Below, one piece after another: positions 1-5,717 of a stretch of 11,867 nt of DNA. The number at the start of each line of letters is the position of its first letter. Positions within the stretch are counted from its first letter, which is position 1. This stretch comes from an uncultured Burkholderiales bacterium. GTDB lineage: Bacteria > Pseudomonadota > Gammaproteobacteria > Burkholderiales > Burkholderiaceae. The stretch is from NCBI GenBank assembly GCA_937891045.1, contig CALBEV010000111.1, positions 1 through 11,867 of the forward strand, in the 5' to 3' direction. The translations under genes and the position numbers were made by a program. The notes under the pieces were generated by a model. The model saw only the letters and a program-made list of their open reading frames with translations. It did not search any database and was not told the origin of the DNA.

Positions 1-660
1 AGGGTCTTGAGCCAATGCCACTGCGGTATTGAGGAGCACCGCGTCATAGCCCCATTCCATCACCTGGCAAGCATGTGAGGGCAGGCCCAAGCCCGCGTCC
101 ACGATCAGCGGCACCTTCAGGCGTTCACGCAGCAGTTGCATGGCGTAGGGGTTGATCGGGCCCTTGCCGGTGCCAATCGGTGCAGCCCAGGGCATGACGG
201 CTTGGCAGCCCACATCCACCAGGCGCTTGCACAGCACCAGGTCTTCGGTGCAATAGGGCAGCACCTTGAACCCGGCTTTGATCAGGCGTTCGGCGGTCTC
301 GGGCAGCTTCAAGGTGTCGGGTTGCAAGGTGTAGTCGTCGCCCATCAGCTCCAGCTTCAACCAATCGGTTTCAAACACCTCACGCGCCATCTCGGCGGTG
401 GTCAGCACCTCTTGCACACTGTGACAGCCCGCGGTGTTGGGCAGCACCGGCACCTTCAGTTCTTTGAGCAAGTTGAAAAACTCGGGCGAGGCTTTGGCAT
501 GGGCGGTTTGCCGCCGCAGCGAGGCGGTCAGCATGGCCGGATGCGCCAAACGCACCGCATCGGCCAGCACCTGTGGCGAGGGGTAGCGAGAGGTGCCCAG
601 CAGCAGGCGGCTGGCGAAGCTTTCGCCGTACAGCACCAAGGGGTCGTGTAGGGGGGTCAT
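1..660 (-). CDS. thiG: Thiazole synthase ThiG, partial (C-terminus off the left edge)
   Basis: ThiG condenses 1-deoxy-D-xylulose 5-phosphate, dehydroglycine (made by ThiO) and sulfur from ThiS thiocarboxylate into the thiamin thiazole phosphate. I translated 220 residues from the ATG at 660; the frame is open to the window edge, and the usual length is about 255-270, so some 40 residues are missing. The (beta/alpha)8 barrel is recognisable: [11 protein letters not shown] near residues 20-30, ASLRRQ at 46-51, the Schiff-base lysine K102 in [21 protein letters not shown] and [10 protein letters not shown] with the phosphate-binding loops. The start lies 4 nt beyond the thiS stop, and its GGAGG ribosome-binding site is inside the last thiS codons, so the two should be translationally coupled. 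ThiE or another thi gene may follow beyond the edge, but this cannot be seen. Confidence 0.95.
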   Translation of the reverse strand, partial: MTPLHDPLVLYGESFASRLLLGTSRYPSPQVLADAVRLAHPAMLTASLRRQTAHAKASPEFFNLLKELKVPVLPNTAGCHSVQEVLTTAEMAREVFETDWLKLELMGDDYTLQPDTLKLPETAERLIKAGFKVLPYCTEDLVLCKRLVDVGCQAVMPWAAPIGTGKGPINPYAMQLLRERLKVPLIVDAGLGLPSHACQVMEWGYDAVLLNTAVALAQDP

Positions 661-664
661 GAGT

Positions 665-874
665 TCATCCTCCGGTGATGGGTGCGATCAATTCCACCTG
701 GTCGTTGGCCGAAAGCAGGTGGGTGGCGTACTGGCTGCGTGGCACAAACTGCAAATTCACGGCTGCGGCAAATGGCGGCGTCACACCAGCCGCTGTGATG
801 GCGTCTTGCAAACAGGCTGGTGCGGGCAGTTGGTAGGCCATTTGATTGATCAAAACAGTGATGTTGTCGCTCAT
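665..874 (-). CDS. thiS: Sulfur carrier protein ThiS
   Basis: ThiS is a small ubiquitin-like protein whose C-terminal glycine is adenylylated by ThiF and converted to a thiocarboxylate, which delivers sulfur to ThiG. The 69-residue product is of normal length, begins [11 protein letters not shown] and ends in the diagnostic Gly-Gly (residues 68-69, ...LIAPITGG) with no extra residues after it. Its ATG overlaps the thiO stop as ATGA, and a perfect GGAGGTGAT ribosome-binding site lies 6 nt upstream inside thiO. ThiF, or the MoeB-like protein that would activate it, is not in the window. Confidence 0.95.
   Translation of the reverse strand: MSDNITVLINQMAYQLPAPACLQDAITAAGVTPPFAAAVNLQFVPRSQYATHLLSANDQVELIAPITGG
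668..673 (-). promoter_or_regulatory. Shine-Dalgarno for thiG made of the ThiS Gly-Gly codons
   Basis: GGAGGA is the pair of GGA codons for the essential C-terminal glycines of ThiS. The GGAGG core stands 8 nt before the thiG ATG, so one six-base stretch serves protein chemistry and ribosome recruitment. Confidence 0.8.
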
Positions 875-1965
875 GCATCACCTCCGATGGCCGCCTGCGT
901 GGGCGCTGCCCTGTGCAACAGGCCAAACTGCTCGGCCAATGTGGCATCGCCTTGCAGCAGGGCCAGCGCCGCATCCAGCATGGCGGGTGCGATCAAAAAA
1001 CCATGGCGGTACAGGCCGTTGACTTGCCACACCCGTGGCTCCAAAGCTTCGATGGCGGGCAGGTTGTCGGGCAAGGTGGGGCGGGCTTGGGTGTTGATTT
1101 CCAAAATACGCGCTTCGGCAAAACCGCTGTGCACGCTGTAGGCCGCGCTCAGCAGTTCCAGGGTGGAGCGTACGCTGGCGGCCGACACATCGTCGGTTTC
1201 AATCTCGGTGGCACCCAGCACAAAAACGCCGTTTTCTTTGGGCGCGATGTACAGCGGGTAGCGCGGATGGATGAGCCGAACCGGGCGGCTGATGTGCACC
1301 TCGGGCGCATGCAGCCGCAGCACCTCACCGCGCACTCCGCGCAAGCTGCGCCACTGGAGTTTGGCACCCAATCCCCGGCAATCAAACAGCGCATCAGCCT
1401 GGGGGAAATCTGCTGGGGCATGTGGGCTGTGCCAATGCAACTCGGCGCTGCTGTGTTGCAGGCCCAGCAGCAAGGCGTCCAGCAGTTGGCGGTTGTCCAG
1501 TTGTCCTTCTTGCGGCAGCCACAAGCCTTGCTGAAATTTCTCGGCCAATGACGGTTCCAAATCAGCCAATTCGGCAGCTTGCAGGGTTTGCGCAGCGGGC
1601 AAATCAGGCAGTTGCTGGCGCGTGTGCTGCAGTTTGTCGGCAAAGCGTTTGGCGTCCGAGGCATCTTGGCGGTGCCACAGAATGACCGTGCCTTCGCGCT
1701 GAAAAAACACCGGCGCGGGCAGGCTGGCCAAGAGCTGTGGCCAGCGCTGCAAGCTGTATTGGCCCATGCGCACCACCGGCAGTTCGGTGATGGCCGATTC
1801 AGCCAATGGGGCCAACATGGACGCCGCCACCCGCGCTGCCGCGCCTTGCGCATCTGGTCCCTGGGCTTCAAATACTTGCACCCGATGACCGGCTTGCACC
1901 AAACCCCAGGCCAGCAAGCGGCCCATCAGTCCGGCTCCTAACACCACGCAATGCTGGGGGCTCAT
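871..1965 (-). CDS. thiO: Glycine oxidase ThiO (FAD-dependent)
   Basis: ThiO oxidises glycine to the iminoacetate (dehydroglycine) needed by ThiG, using O2 and FAD. It replaces the radical-SAM tyrosine lyase ThiH of E. coli, so this organism makes its thiazole aerobically. The 364 residues match the family length. The N-terminal Rossmann FAD site is VVLGAGLMG (GxGxxG at 10-15) with the acidic strand end VFEA near 31-34, then AASMLAPLAE at 48-56. Toward the C-terminus, R295 in ARPTLPD and R320 in GLYRHGFLIAP occupy the positions of the substrate-carboxylate and active-site arginines of known glycine oxidases; this assignment is from family memory, not an alignment. It is the first gene of thiO-thiS-thiG. 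I see no clear Shine-Dalgarno before its ATG, and it starts 26 bp from divergent thiD. Confidence 0.93.
   Translation of the reverse strand: MSPQHCVVLGAGLMGRLLAWGLVQAGHRVQVFEAQGPDAQGAAARVAASMLAPLAESAITELPVVRMGQYSLQRWPQLLASLPAPVFFQREGTVILWHRQDASDAKRFADKLQHTRQQLPDLPAAQTLQAAELADLEPSLAEKFQQGLWLPQEGQLDNRQLLDALLLGLQHSSAELHWHSPHAPADFPQADALFDCRGLGAKLQWRSLRGVRGEVLRLHAPEVHISRPVRLIHPRYPLYIAPKENGVFVLGATEIETDDVSAASVRSTLELLSAAYSVHSGFAEARILEINTQARPTLPDNLPAIEALEPRVWQVNGLYRHGFLIAPAMLDAALALLQGDATLAEQFGLLHRAAPTQAAIGGDA
877..885 (-). promoter_or_regulatory. Perfect Shine-Dalgarno for thiS inside thiO
   Basis: GGAGGTGAT is fully complementary to the conserved 3' end of 16S rRNA. It ends in the last codons of thiO, where it encodes Gly-Gly-Asp, and its GGAGG core sits 6 nt before the thiS ATG. 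Confidence 0.85.
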
Positions 1966-1978
1966 GCGGCCACCCCGA

Positions 1979-1985
1979 CATAATC
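1979..1985. promoter_or_regulatory. Possible shared -10 element of the thiO/thiD divergent promoters
   Basis: Plus strand CATAAT (1979-1984) resembles a -10 box for thiD, and the minus strand reads GATTAT (1985-1980) as a possible -10 for thiO. The 26-bp gap leaves no room for separate promoters, so any -35 element must lie in the opposite gene. I found no convincing -35 on either side, so this is a weak call. Confidence 0.25.
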
Positions 1986-1991
1986 AGGGCC

Positions 1992-2849
1992 ATGAACACA
2001 CATGAATTCACCGGCCAGTACCTTCGCGTGCTGACGATTGCCGGTTCGGACAGCGGCGGCGGCGCAGGCATCCAAGCCGATTTGAAAACCTTCAGCGCTT
2101 TGGGCTGCTACGGCATGACCGCCATCACCGCGCTCACCGCGCAAAACACCCAAGGGGTGCAAGCCATCCACGGCGTGCCAGCGTCTTTTTTGAAGGCGCA
2201 GTTGCAGTCGGTGCTGGATGACATTGGCGTCGACGCCGTCAAGATCGGCATGCTGCATGCGCCGGACATCGTCGATGTGGTCGCCTGGGCGATTGACCAT
2301 TACCAACTGAACAACGTGGTGCTCGACCCGGTGATGGTGGCCACCAGTGGCGATCGCCTGATTGCTGAGGAAACTGTGTCTGTCTTGGTGCGTGAATTGT
2401 TTCCACGGGTGCAACTGTTGACGCCGAATTTGGACGAGGCAGCCTTGCTGCTGGGCCGCCCCTTGCGCCAAGTGCCGCAATTGCAAGCAGCGGCCAGCGA
2501 CTTGCAAGCCATGGGTGCGACAGCTGTGTTGCTCAAAGGCGGTCACTTGGAGGGCAACGAGGTGGTGGACGTGCTGAGCCAAACCGGCCACGAACCCGAG
2601 GTGTTCACCTCGGCGCGGATTCACAGCCCGAATGTGCACGGCACCGGTTGCAGTTTGTCGTCGGCCATCGCCGCGCACTTGGCGCTGGGGCACACCTTGT
2701 CTTCGGCCGTAGCCCATGCGCGGCAGTACATCTTGCAAGCCATCGCCACCGGTGCCCAAGTGCGTACCGGTCACGGTCATGGACCTTTGAACCATGGCTT
2801 CAAACCCGTGGTCATGCATGTGAAACCGCAGACGACACCGGGCGGCTGA
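1992..2849 (+). CDS. thiD: Hydroxymethylpyrimidine/phosphomethylpyrimidine kinase ThiD
   Basis: ThiD phosphorylates HMP to HMP-P and then HMP-PP, which is coupled to thiazole phosphate by ThiE. The product is 285 residues, slightly longer than the usual 265-270, with a ribokinase-like fold. Visible motifs are AGSDSGGGAGIQADLKTF (17-34, substrate site), LDPVMVATSG (111-120) and the anion-hole motif HGTGC (216-220) with C220, followed by SLSSAIAAHLALG. The start is the ATG at 1992; an open frame continues upstream, but family homology begins only after it (LRVLTIAGSDS). No convincing Shine-Dalgarno precedes it. A CATAAT box at 1979-1984 would put transcription start at about 1991, which would make the mRNA nearly leaderless. 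It is divergent from thiO, and its last 38 bp overlap the end of cytX on the other strand. Confidence 0.95.
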   Translation: MNTHEFTGQYLRVLTIAGSDSGGGAGIQADLKTFSALGCYGMTAITALTAQNTQGVQAIHGVPASFLKAQLQSVLDDIGVDAVKIGMLHAPDIVDVVAWAIDHYQLNNVVLDPVMVATSGDRLIAEETVSVLVRELFPRVQLLTPNLDEAALLLGRPLRQVPQLQAAASDLQAMGATAVLLKGGHLEGNEVVDVLSQTGHEPEVFTSARIHSPNVHGTGCSLSSAIAAHLALGHTLSSAVAHARQYILQAIATGAQVRTGHGHGPLNHGFKPVVMHVKPQTTPGG

Positions 2850-4074
2850 ACCAAGCCAGCGCGAAGCTGAAGGCCAAGGTGGGCAAAGCCGCGCCGTATT
2901 GCGGTGCCCAGTTGGCGGCGGCATGATAGACGCAGATACCAGCGAGCCAAATCAGCGCCGCACCCCATTTCACTGGTACCTTGTCCGAGGCCACGGTGCC
3001 TGTGCCCAAGCGGCCCAAGATGACGCCGTAGAGCGGCACGAACACCGAACTGAGCAGCAGCAAAAACGGCTCCAGGTCGTGCATTGGCAACACCACCGCC
3101 AAACCGGTGCAAAGCACGGCGATGGCCAAACCCCAATGCTTCACACTCAGGCGCGACCACAGGCTGTGGCTGTTCACCGAAGCCGAGTAGACATCGCCAT
3201 ACGCGTTGTCCAACTCGTCGAGCAAGATCAAACCCAGCGCCAACAAACCAGCTTGCGCCAACAACAAGGTGTTGACCAAATTCGCGTCGGGGGCCGACAC
3301 GCTGATGACCATCACACCCAAGGCGTAGCACCAGATGTTGGCGATGGCGTACCCGATCCAGCTGCCGCTCAAGGCGGTTTTGCTGTTGTTGCCGTGGCGG
3401 GCATAGTCGGCAATCAGCGGCAACCAAGACACGGGCATGGCGATCACCAAGTCCATGGCCGACAACATGCTTTTCTCGCCGGTGCCGGGGCGGTTCCAAA
3501 ACGCCGCCCAGCCTTGGGCCTGCAACAAGCCGACAAACTGGTAGCTCAGCCACAGCAGCGACAACACCACCAAGGGCAAGCCAAAGCGGCTGACAAAACT
3601 GCGCACCAAGCCCAGCATGGAGCCGGTGGTCAGCAGGGTGAGCACCGTGCCCCACAGCAGGGTGGCGGTCAGTGCTGCGCCCCACCAACTGTCGCCAAAC
3701 ATGGCCAGGGTGCCGTCGCGCATCACCACCAATTCAAACGTGGTCCAACCCACCAATTGCAGGATGTTGAGCAGCACCGGCAAGCGGGCGAAGGAGCTGC
3801 CATACACCTGGTGCATCAATCCCGCGCTGGACAAACCGGTGTCGCAGGCGATCTTGGCCACCCAACCCAGCAAGCCTGCGCCCAGCACCGAGCCGAGCAC
3901 GATGGCCAGCAAAGCATCTTGGGTGCCGACGGCGGGCACCAGGTAAGCGCCCAGTTGAATCACCAGCAAGCCCACGCCCAAGGAGAACCAAAGGGAGGCG
4001 TGGCTGTACCAGCCGAAGACGCGTTGATCGGCACCGACGGGCGCCAAGGATTCGTTGTGTGATGTGTTTGCCAT
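2812..4074 (-). CDS. cytX: Predicted hydroxymethylpyrimidine permease CytX (NCS1 family)
   Basis: This inner-membrane NCS1 (cytosine permease-like) transporter is predicted to import HMP for salvage; the neighbouring ThiD would phosphorylate it. The 420 residues have about 12 hydrophobic segments, starting at SLWFSLGVGLLVIQLGAYLV (27-46). The segment DLEPFLLLLSSVFVPLYGV (333-351) is typical of CytX-like members. Substrate assignment rests on the TPP riboswitch in its leader and the thiD neighbour, as in published comparative genomics of thiamin genes; sequence alone would not exclude cytosine or another base. The ATG at 4074 is preceded only by a purine-rich AAAGAA, which can be closed in a hairpin. 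The last 38 bp overlap convergent thiD, with no terminator between them. Confidence 0.85.
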   Translation of the reverse strand: MANTSHNESLAPVGADQRVFGWYSHASLWFSLGVGLLVIQLGAYLVPAVGTQDALLAIVLGSVLGAGLLGWVAKIACDTGLSSAGLMHQVYGSSFARLPVLLNILQLVGWTTFELVVMRDGTLAMFGDSWWGAALTATLLWGTVLTLLTTGSMLGLVRSFVSRFGLPLVVLSLLWLSYQFVGLLQAQGWAAFWNRPGTGEKSMLSAMDLVIAMPVSWLPLIADYARHGNNSKTALSGSWIGYAIANIWCYALGVMVISVSAPDANLVNTLLLAQAGLLALGLILLDELDNAYGDVYSASVNSHSLWSRLSVKHWGLAIAVLCTGLAVVLPMHDLEPFLLLLSSVFVPLYGVILGRLGTGTVASDKVPVKWGAALIWLAGICVYHAAANWAPQYGAALPTLAFSFALAWFSRPVSSAVSHA

Positions 4075-4078
4075 CTTG

Positions 4079-4152
4079 TTCTTTCAAAAAGAATGGCAGT
4101 TCGGCGAGGCCTGCAAAGGCTGAAGAGAGCAGCAATGTGGGCCATGCTTCCC
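4079..4152 (-). promoter_or_regulatory. Expression platform of the cytX riboswitch, apparently translational
   Basis: Two pairings exclude each other. The perfect hairpin TTCTTT-TTG-AAAGAA (4093-4079) covers the purine-rich ribosome-binding zone just before the ATG at 4074. Alternatively, the aptamer 3' strand GGGAAGCATGGC (4152-4141) can pair with GCCATTCTTTTT (4097-4086): eight Watson-Crick and three G-U pairs with one mismatch. That would disrupt both P1 and the hairpin. A small GCCT-TTGC-AGGC hairpin lies between. No U-rich terminator is visible, so control at translation is the natural reading. This is inference from complementarity. Confidence 0.6.
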
Positions 4153-4228
4153 TGCGCGAGGATTACCTCAATCAGGTTCAAAGGGACTTTCTCAGCCTTG
4201 GTTGTTCAACCTCAGCACCCCCAGCGTG
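4143..4228 (-). ncRNA. TPP riboswitch aptamer (THI element) upstream of cytX
   Basis: On the minus strand the conserved THI-box parts appear in order: GGGGGTGCTGAGG at the 5' side, a P3-type arm GGTTG/CAACC (4200-4211), CTGAGA (4195-4190), AACCTGAT (4178-4171), a P5 hairpin GAGG-TAAT-CCTC (4169-4158), and the closing AGGGAAGC (4153-4146). The short P1 stem is GCT (4225-4223) with AGC (4148-4146). Binding of thiamin pyrophosphate should stabilise this fold and reduce cytX expression. The aptamer begins about 27 nt after the fpr stop, so read-through from fpr would also pass through it. Confidence 0.95.
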
Positions 4229-4244
4229 CTTGCACGAATGCAAG
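4229..4244 (-). other. Hairpin between fpr and the TPP aptamer
   Basis: CTTGCA-TTCG-TGCAAG is a perfect 6-bp stem with a TTCG loop just after the fpr stop. It shares its 3' arm with a second palindrome, CGTGCAAGCACG (4237-4226), so only one can form. No T-tract follows, so it is not a canonical intrinsic terminator. It may end or protect the fpr transcript, or form the 5' end of the cytX leader. Confidence 0.5.
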
Positions 4245-4251
4245 TTGCGTG

Positions 4252-4257
4252 ATTCTA
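4252..4257 (-). promoter_or_regulatory. Possible -10 box for cytX overlapping the fpr stop codon
   Basis: TAGAAT matches the -10 consensus at five of six positions and includes the fpr TAG stop. It would start a transcript near 4245, just before the hairpin and aptamer. No good -35 was found 16-18 bp upstream, so the promoter is only a candidate. Confidence 0.3.
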
Positions 4258-5292
4258 AACGCCCAGGAGCTTGTGCAGTCTGGGCGAGGCCGTGGTGTAT
4301 TCGAGCGGGATTTTTTGGCCGGGATTGAGGTAGGCCGCTGCGCCAAAGGCGGCCAAGGTCGCTTCGTGAAAACCACTGAGGATGAGCTTGCGTTTGCCCG
4401 GGTAGTGGTTGATGTCGCCCACCGCAAAAATGCCTGGTGCGCTGGTGGCAAAGTTTTCCGTGTTCACGTTCAGCTGTTTTTTCGCCATGTCCAAGCCCCA
4501 ATCAGCCAAGGGCCCCAGCTGGGGCGTCAAGCCCAGCAGCACCCAAAGTTGATCGCAGGGCTGTTGCAGGCTGGCGCCTTCGGGCGTGGCGATGTGCAGC
4601 GAAGACAAACGACCGGCTGAGGCATCAAGACCTTGCACCTGGCCCACTTGCAGCCGCACTTGGCTGCTGTCGCAGGCTTGTTTGAAGGCGGTTTGCAAGT
4701 GCGCTGAAGCATCCAAGCTGGCGCGGCGGTGCACCAAGGTGACGCTGGCGGGGCCGTGGTTTTGGCTGTCCAACACGGCTTGCACCGCTGCATCGTCACT
4801 GCCCACCACCACCAGGTGTTGGCCTTGCAGTTCCAAGTTGTCGGGCATGTGGTGAAACACCTGCGTGCCTTCAAAGGCCTGCAGTTCTGGCAGCGCTAAT
4901 TTGCGCGGTAAGAAGGCCCCAACACCCGCTGCAATGAACACCATGCGGCTGATGAACTGCTGACCCGCCGAGGTGCTGATCAACCAGCCGCCATCTGGGT
5001 GTGCGGACAAAGCTGAGACTTGCTGGTTCAAATGGAACTGCGGTTTGAAGGGTGTGGCTTGCTGCTGCAAGCGCGCCACAAGCTCGCGGCCTGTGCAAAC
5101 CGGCAGGCCGGGAATGTCGTAAATCGGTTTGTCGGGGTAGAGCGCCATGCACTGGCCGCCCACCATGGGGAGGGCATCCACCACCTGGGCGTGGATGTCT
5201 TGCAGGCCGAGTTGGAACACCTGAAACAAACCCACCGGCCCAGCGCCTATGACCAAGGCGTCGGTGCGGATGGGCGGGGTGTGGGCAGTCAT
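4255..5292 (-). CDS. Ferredoxin--NADP+ reductase, thioredoxin-reductase-like type
   Basis: This flavoprotein transfers electrons between NADPH and ferredoxin or flavodoxin and has the thioredoxin reductase fold without the redox CxxC. From the ATG at 5292 it has 345 residues, the usual size. FAD site: LVIGAGPVGLF (GxGxxG at 16-21), then MVGGQCMALYPDKPIYDIPG (43-62), typical of the family. The NADPH domain has VVVGSDDAAV (161-170) and LVHRR (186-190, likely 2'-phosphate binding). The second FAD motif is GIFAVGDINHYPGKRKL (287-303). The NADPH loop reads GSDDAA where the family usually has GGGDSA. A TTG at 5307 would add five residues; neither start has a good Shine-Dalgarno, so I chose ATG. It follows fdxA by 27 bp, its probable electron partner. 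Confidence 0.85.
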   Translation of the reverse strand: MTAHTPPIRTDALVIGAGPVGLFQVFQLGLQDIHAQVVDALPMVGGQCMALYPDKPIYDIPGLPVCTGRELVARLQQQATPFKPQFHLNQQVSALSAHPDGGWLISTSAGQQFISRMVFIAAGVGAFLPRKLALPELQAFEGTQVFHHMPDNLELQGQHLVVVGSDDAAVQAVLDSQNHGPASVTLVHRRASLDASAHLQTAFKQACDSSQVRLQVGQVQGLDASAGRLSSLHIATPEGASLQQPCDQLWVLLGLTPQLGPLADWGLDMAKKQLNVNTENFATSAPGIFAVGDINHYPGKRKLILSGFHEATLAAFGAAAYLNPGQKIPLEYTTASPRLHKLLGV

Positions 5293-5319
5293 GGGCAGCT
5301 TGGCCAAGCCCAGCAGGCT

Positions 5320-5646
5320 TTAGCGTTGCAGTTCAGACAGCTTGCCGGTTTTGTCTTTCCAGTCATCGGCGTCTGGCAAGGGCGTTTTGCGCTTGGTGAT
5401 GCTGGGCCAGCCGATGCGCGACAACTCGGCGTTCATGGCGGTCATGTGCTGCTGATCAGAGGGCACATCCTCTTCGGCGTAGATGGCGTTGACCGGGCAC
5501 TCGGGGATGCAGACCGCGCAATCGATGCACTCATCAGGGTCGATGGTCAGGAAATTCGGGCCTTCGCGAAAGCAATCGACGGGACAAACGTCCACACAGT
5601 CGGTGTATTTACAGCGGATACAGGCTTCGGTGACAACGTGGGTCAT
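5320..5646 (-). CDS. fdxA: 7Fe ferredoxin FdxA ([3Fe-4S][4Fe-4S])
   Basis: This is a small soluble electron carrier of the Azotobacter FdI type, 108 residues. By homology the [3Fe-4S] ligands are C9, C17 and C50, and the [4Fe-4S] ligands are C21, C40, C43 and C46. They are visible in [18 protein letters not shown] and [12 protein letters not shown]. The family C-terminal extension, about 50 residues after the clusters, is present. It lies 71 bp after cysN with a promoter candidate in the gap, and 27 bp before the reductase gene. Together fdxA and fpr form an NADPH-to-ferredoxin module that could feed CysI (no cysJ is visible) or other ferredoxin enzymes. fdxA is commonly a housekeeping gene in this group, so the sulfur role is inference. 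Confidence 0.95.
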   Translation of the reverse strand: MTHVVTEACIRCKYTDCVDVCPVDCFREGPNFLTIDPDECIDCAVCIPECPVNAIYAEEDVPSDQQHMTAMNAELSRIGWPSITKRKTPLPDADDWKDKTGKLSELQR

Positions 5647-5685
5647 GGTGGGATCTTCAAACGAAGGAAATCAACAAAAGGGTGG

Positions 5686-5714
5686 ATTTTAGGGGCAGGG
5701 CCAAAGCGGCTCAA
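5686..5714 (-). promoter_or_regulatory. Candidate sigma-70 promoter for fdxA-fpr
   Basis: TTGAGC (5714-5709) and TAAAAT (5691-5686) are separated by exactly 17 bp, matching the consensus at four and five of six positions. Transcription would begin near 5679, giving a leader of about 33 nt before the fdxA ATG. The -35 begins just after the cysN stop. No terminator for cysN is seen in this gap, so read-through is also possible. Confidence 0.5.
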
Positions 5715-5717
5715 AAA

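Noticed and set aside
1806..1991. Upstream extension of the thiD frame
   Set aside because: It overlaps thiO on the other strand, and ThiD homology begins only after the ATG at 1992.
2899..4062. A 387-codon open frame on the plus strand opposite cytX
   Set aside because: It is a shadow of cytX: the translation is dominated by Gln, His, Gly and Arg, with no recognisable domain.
4229..4244. Intrinsic terminator for fpr
   Set aside because: The stem is perfect but short (6 bp), and no T-run follows on the minus strand.
5293..5307. TTG at 5307 as the fpr start
   Set aside because: It adds five residues with no Shine-Dalgarno. The ATG at 5292 already gives the normal family length.
5647..5717. 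Terminator between cysN and fdxA
   Set aside because: Only a 3-bp GCC/GGC stem is visible, and no T-tract follows it. The gap is better explained by a promoter.
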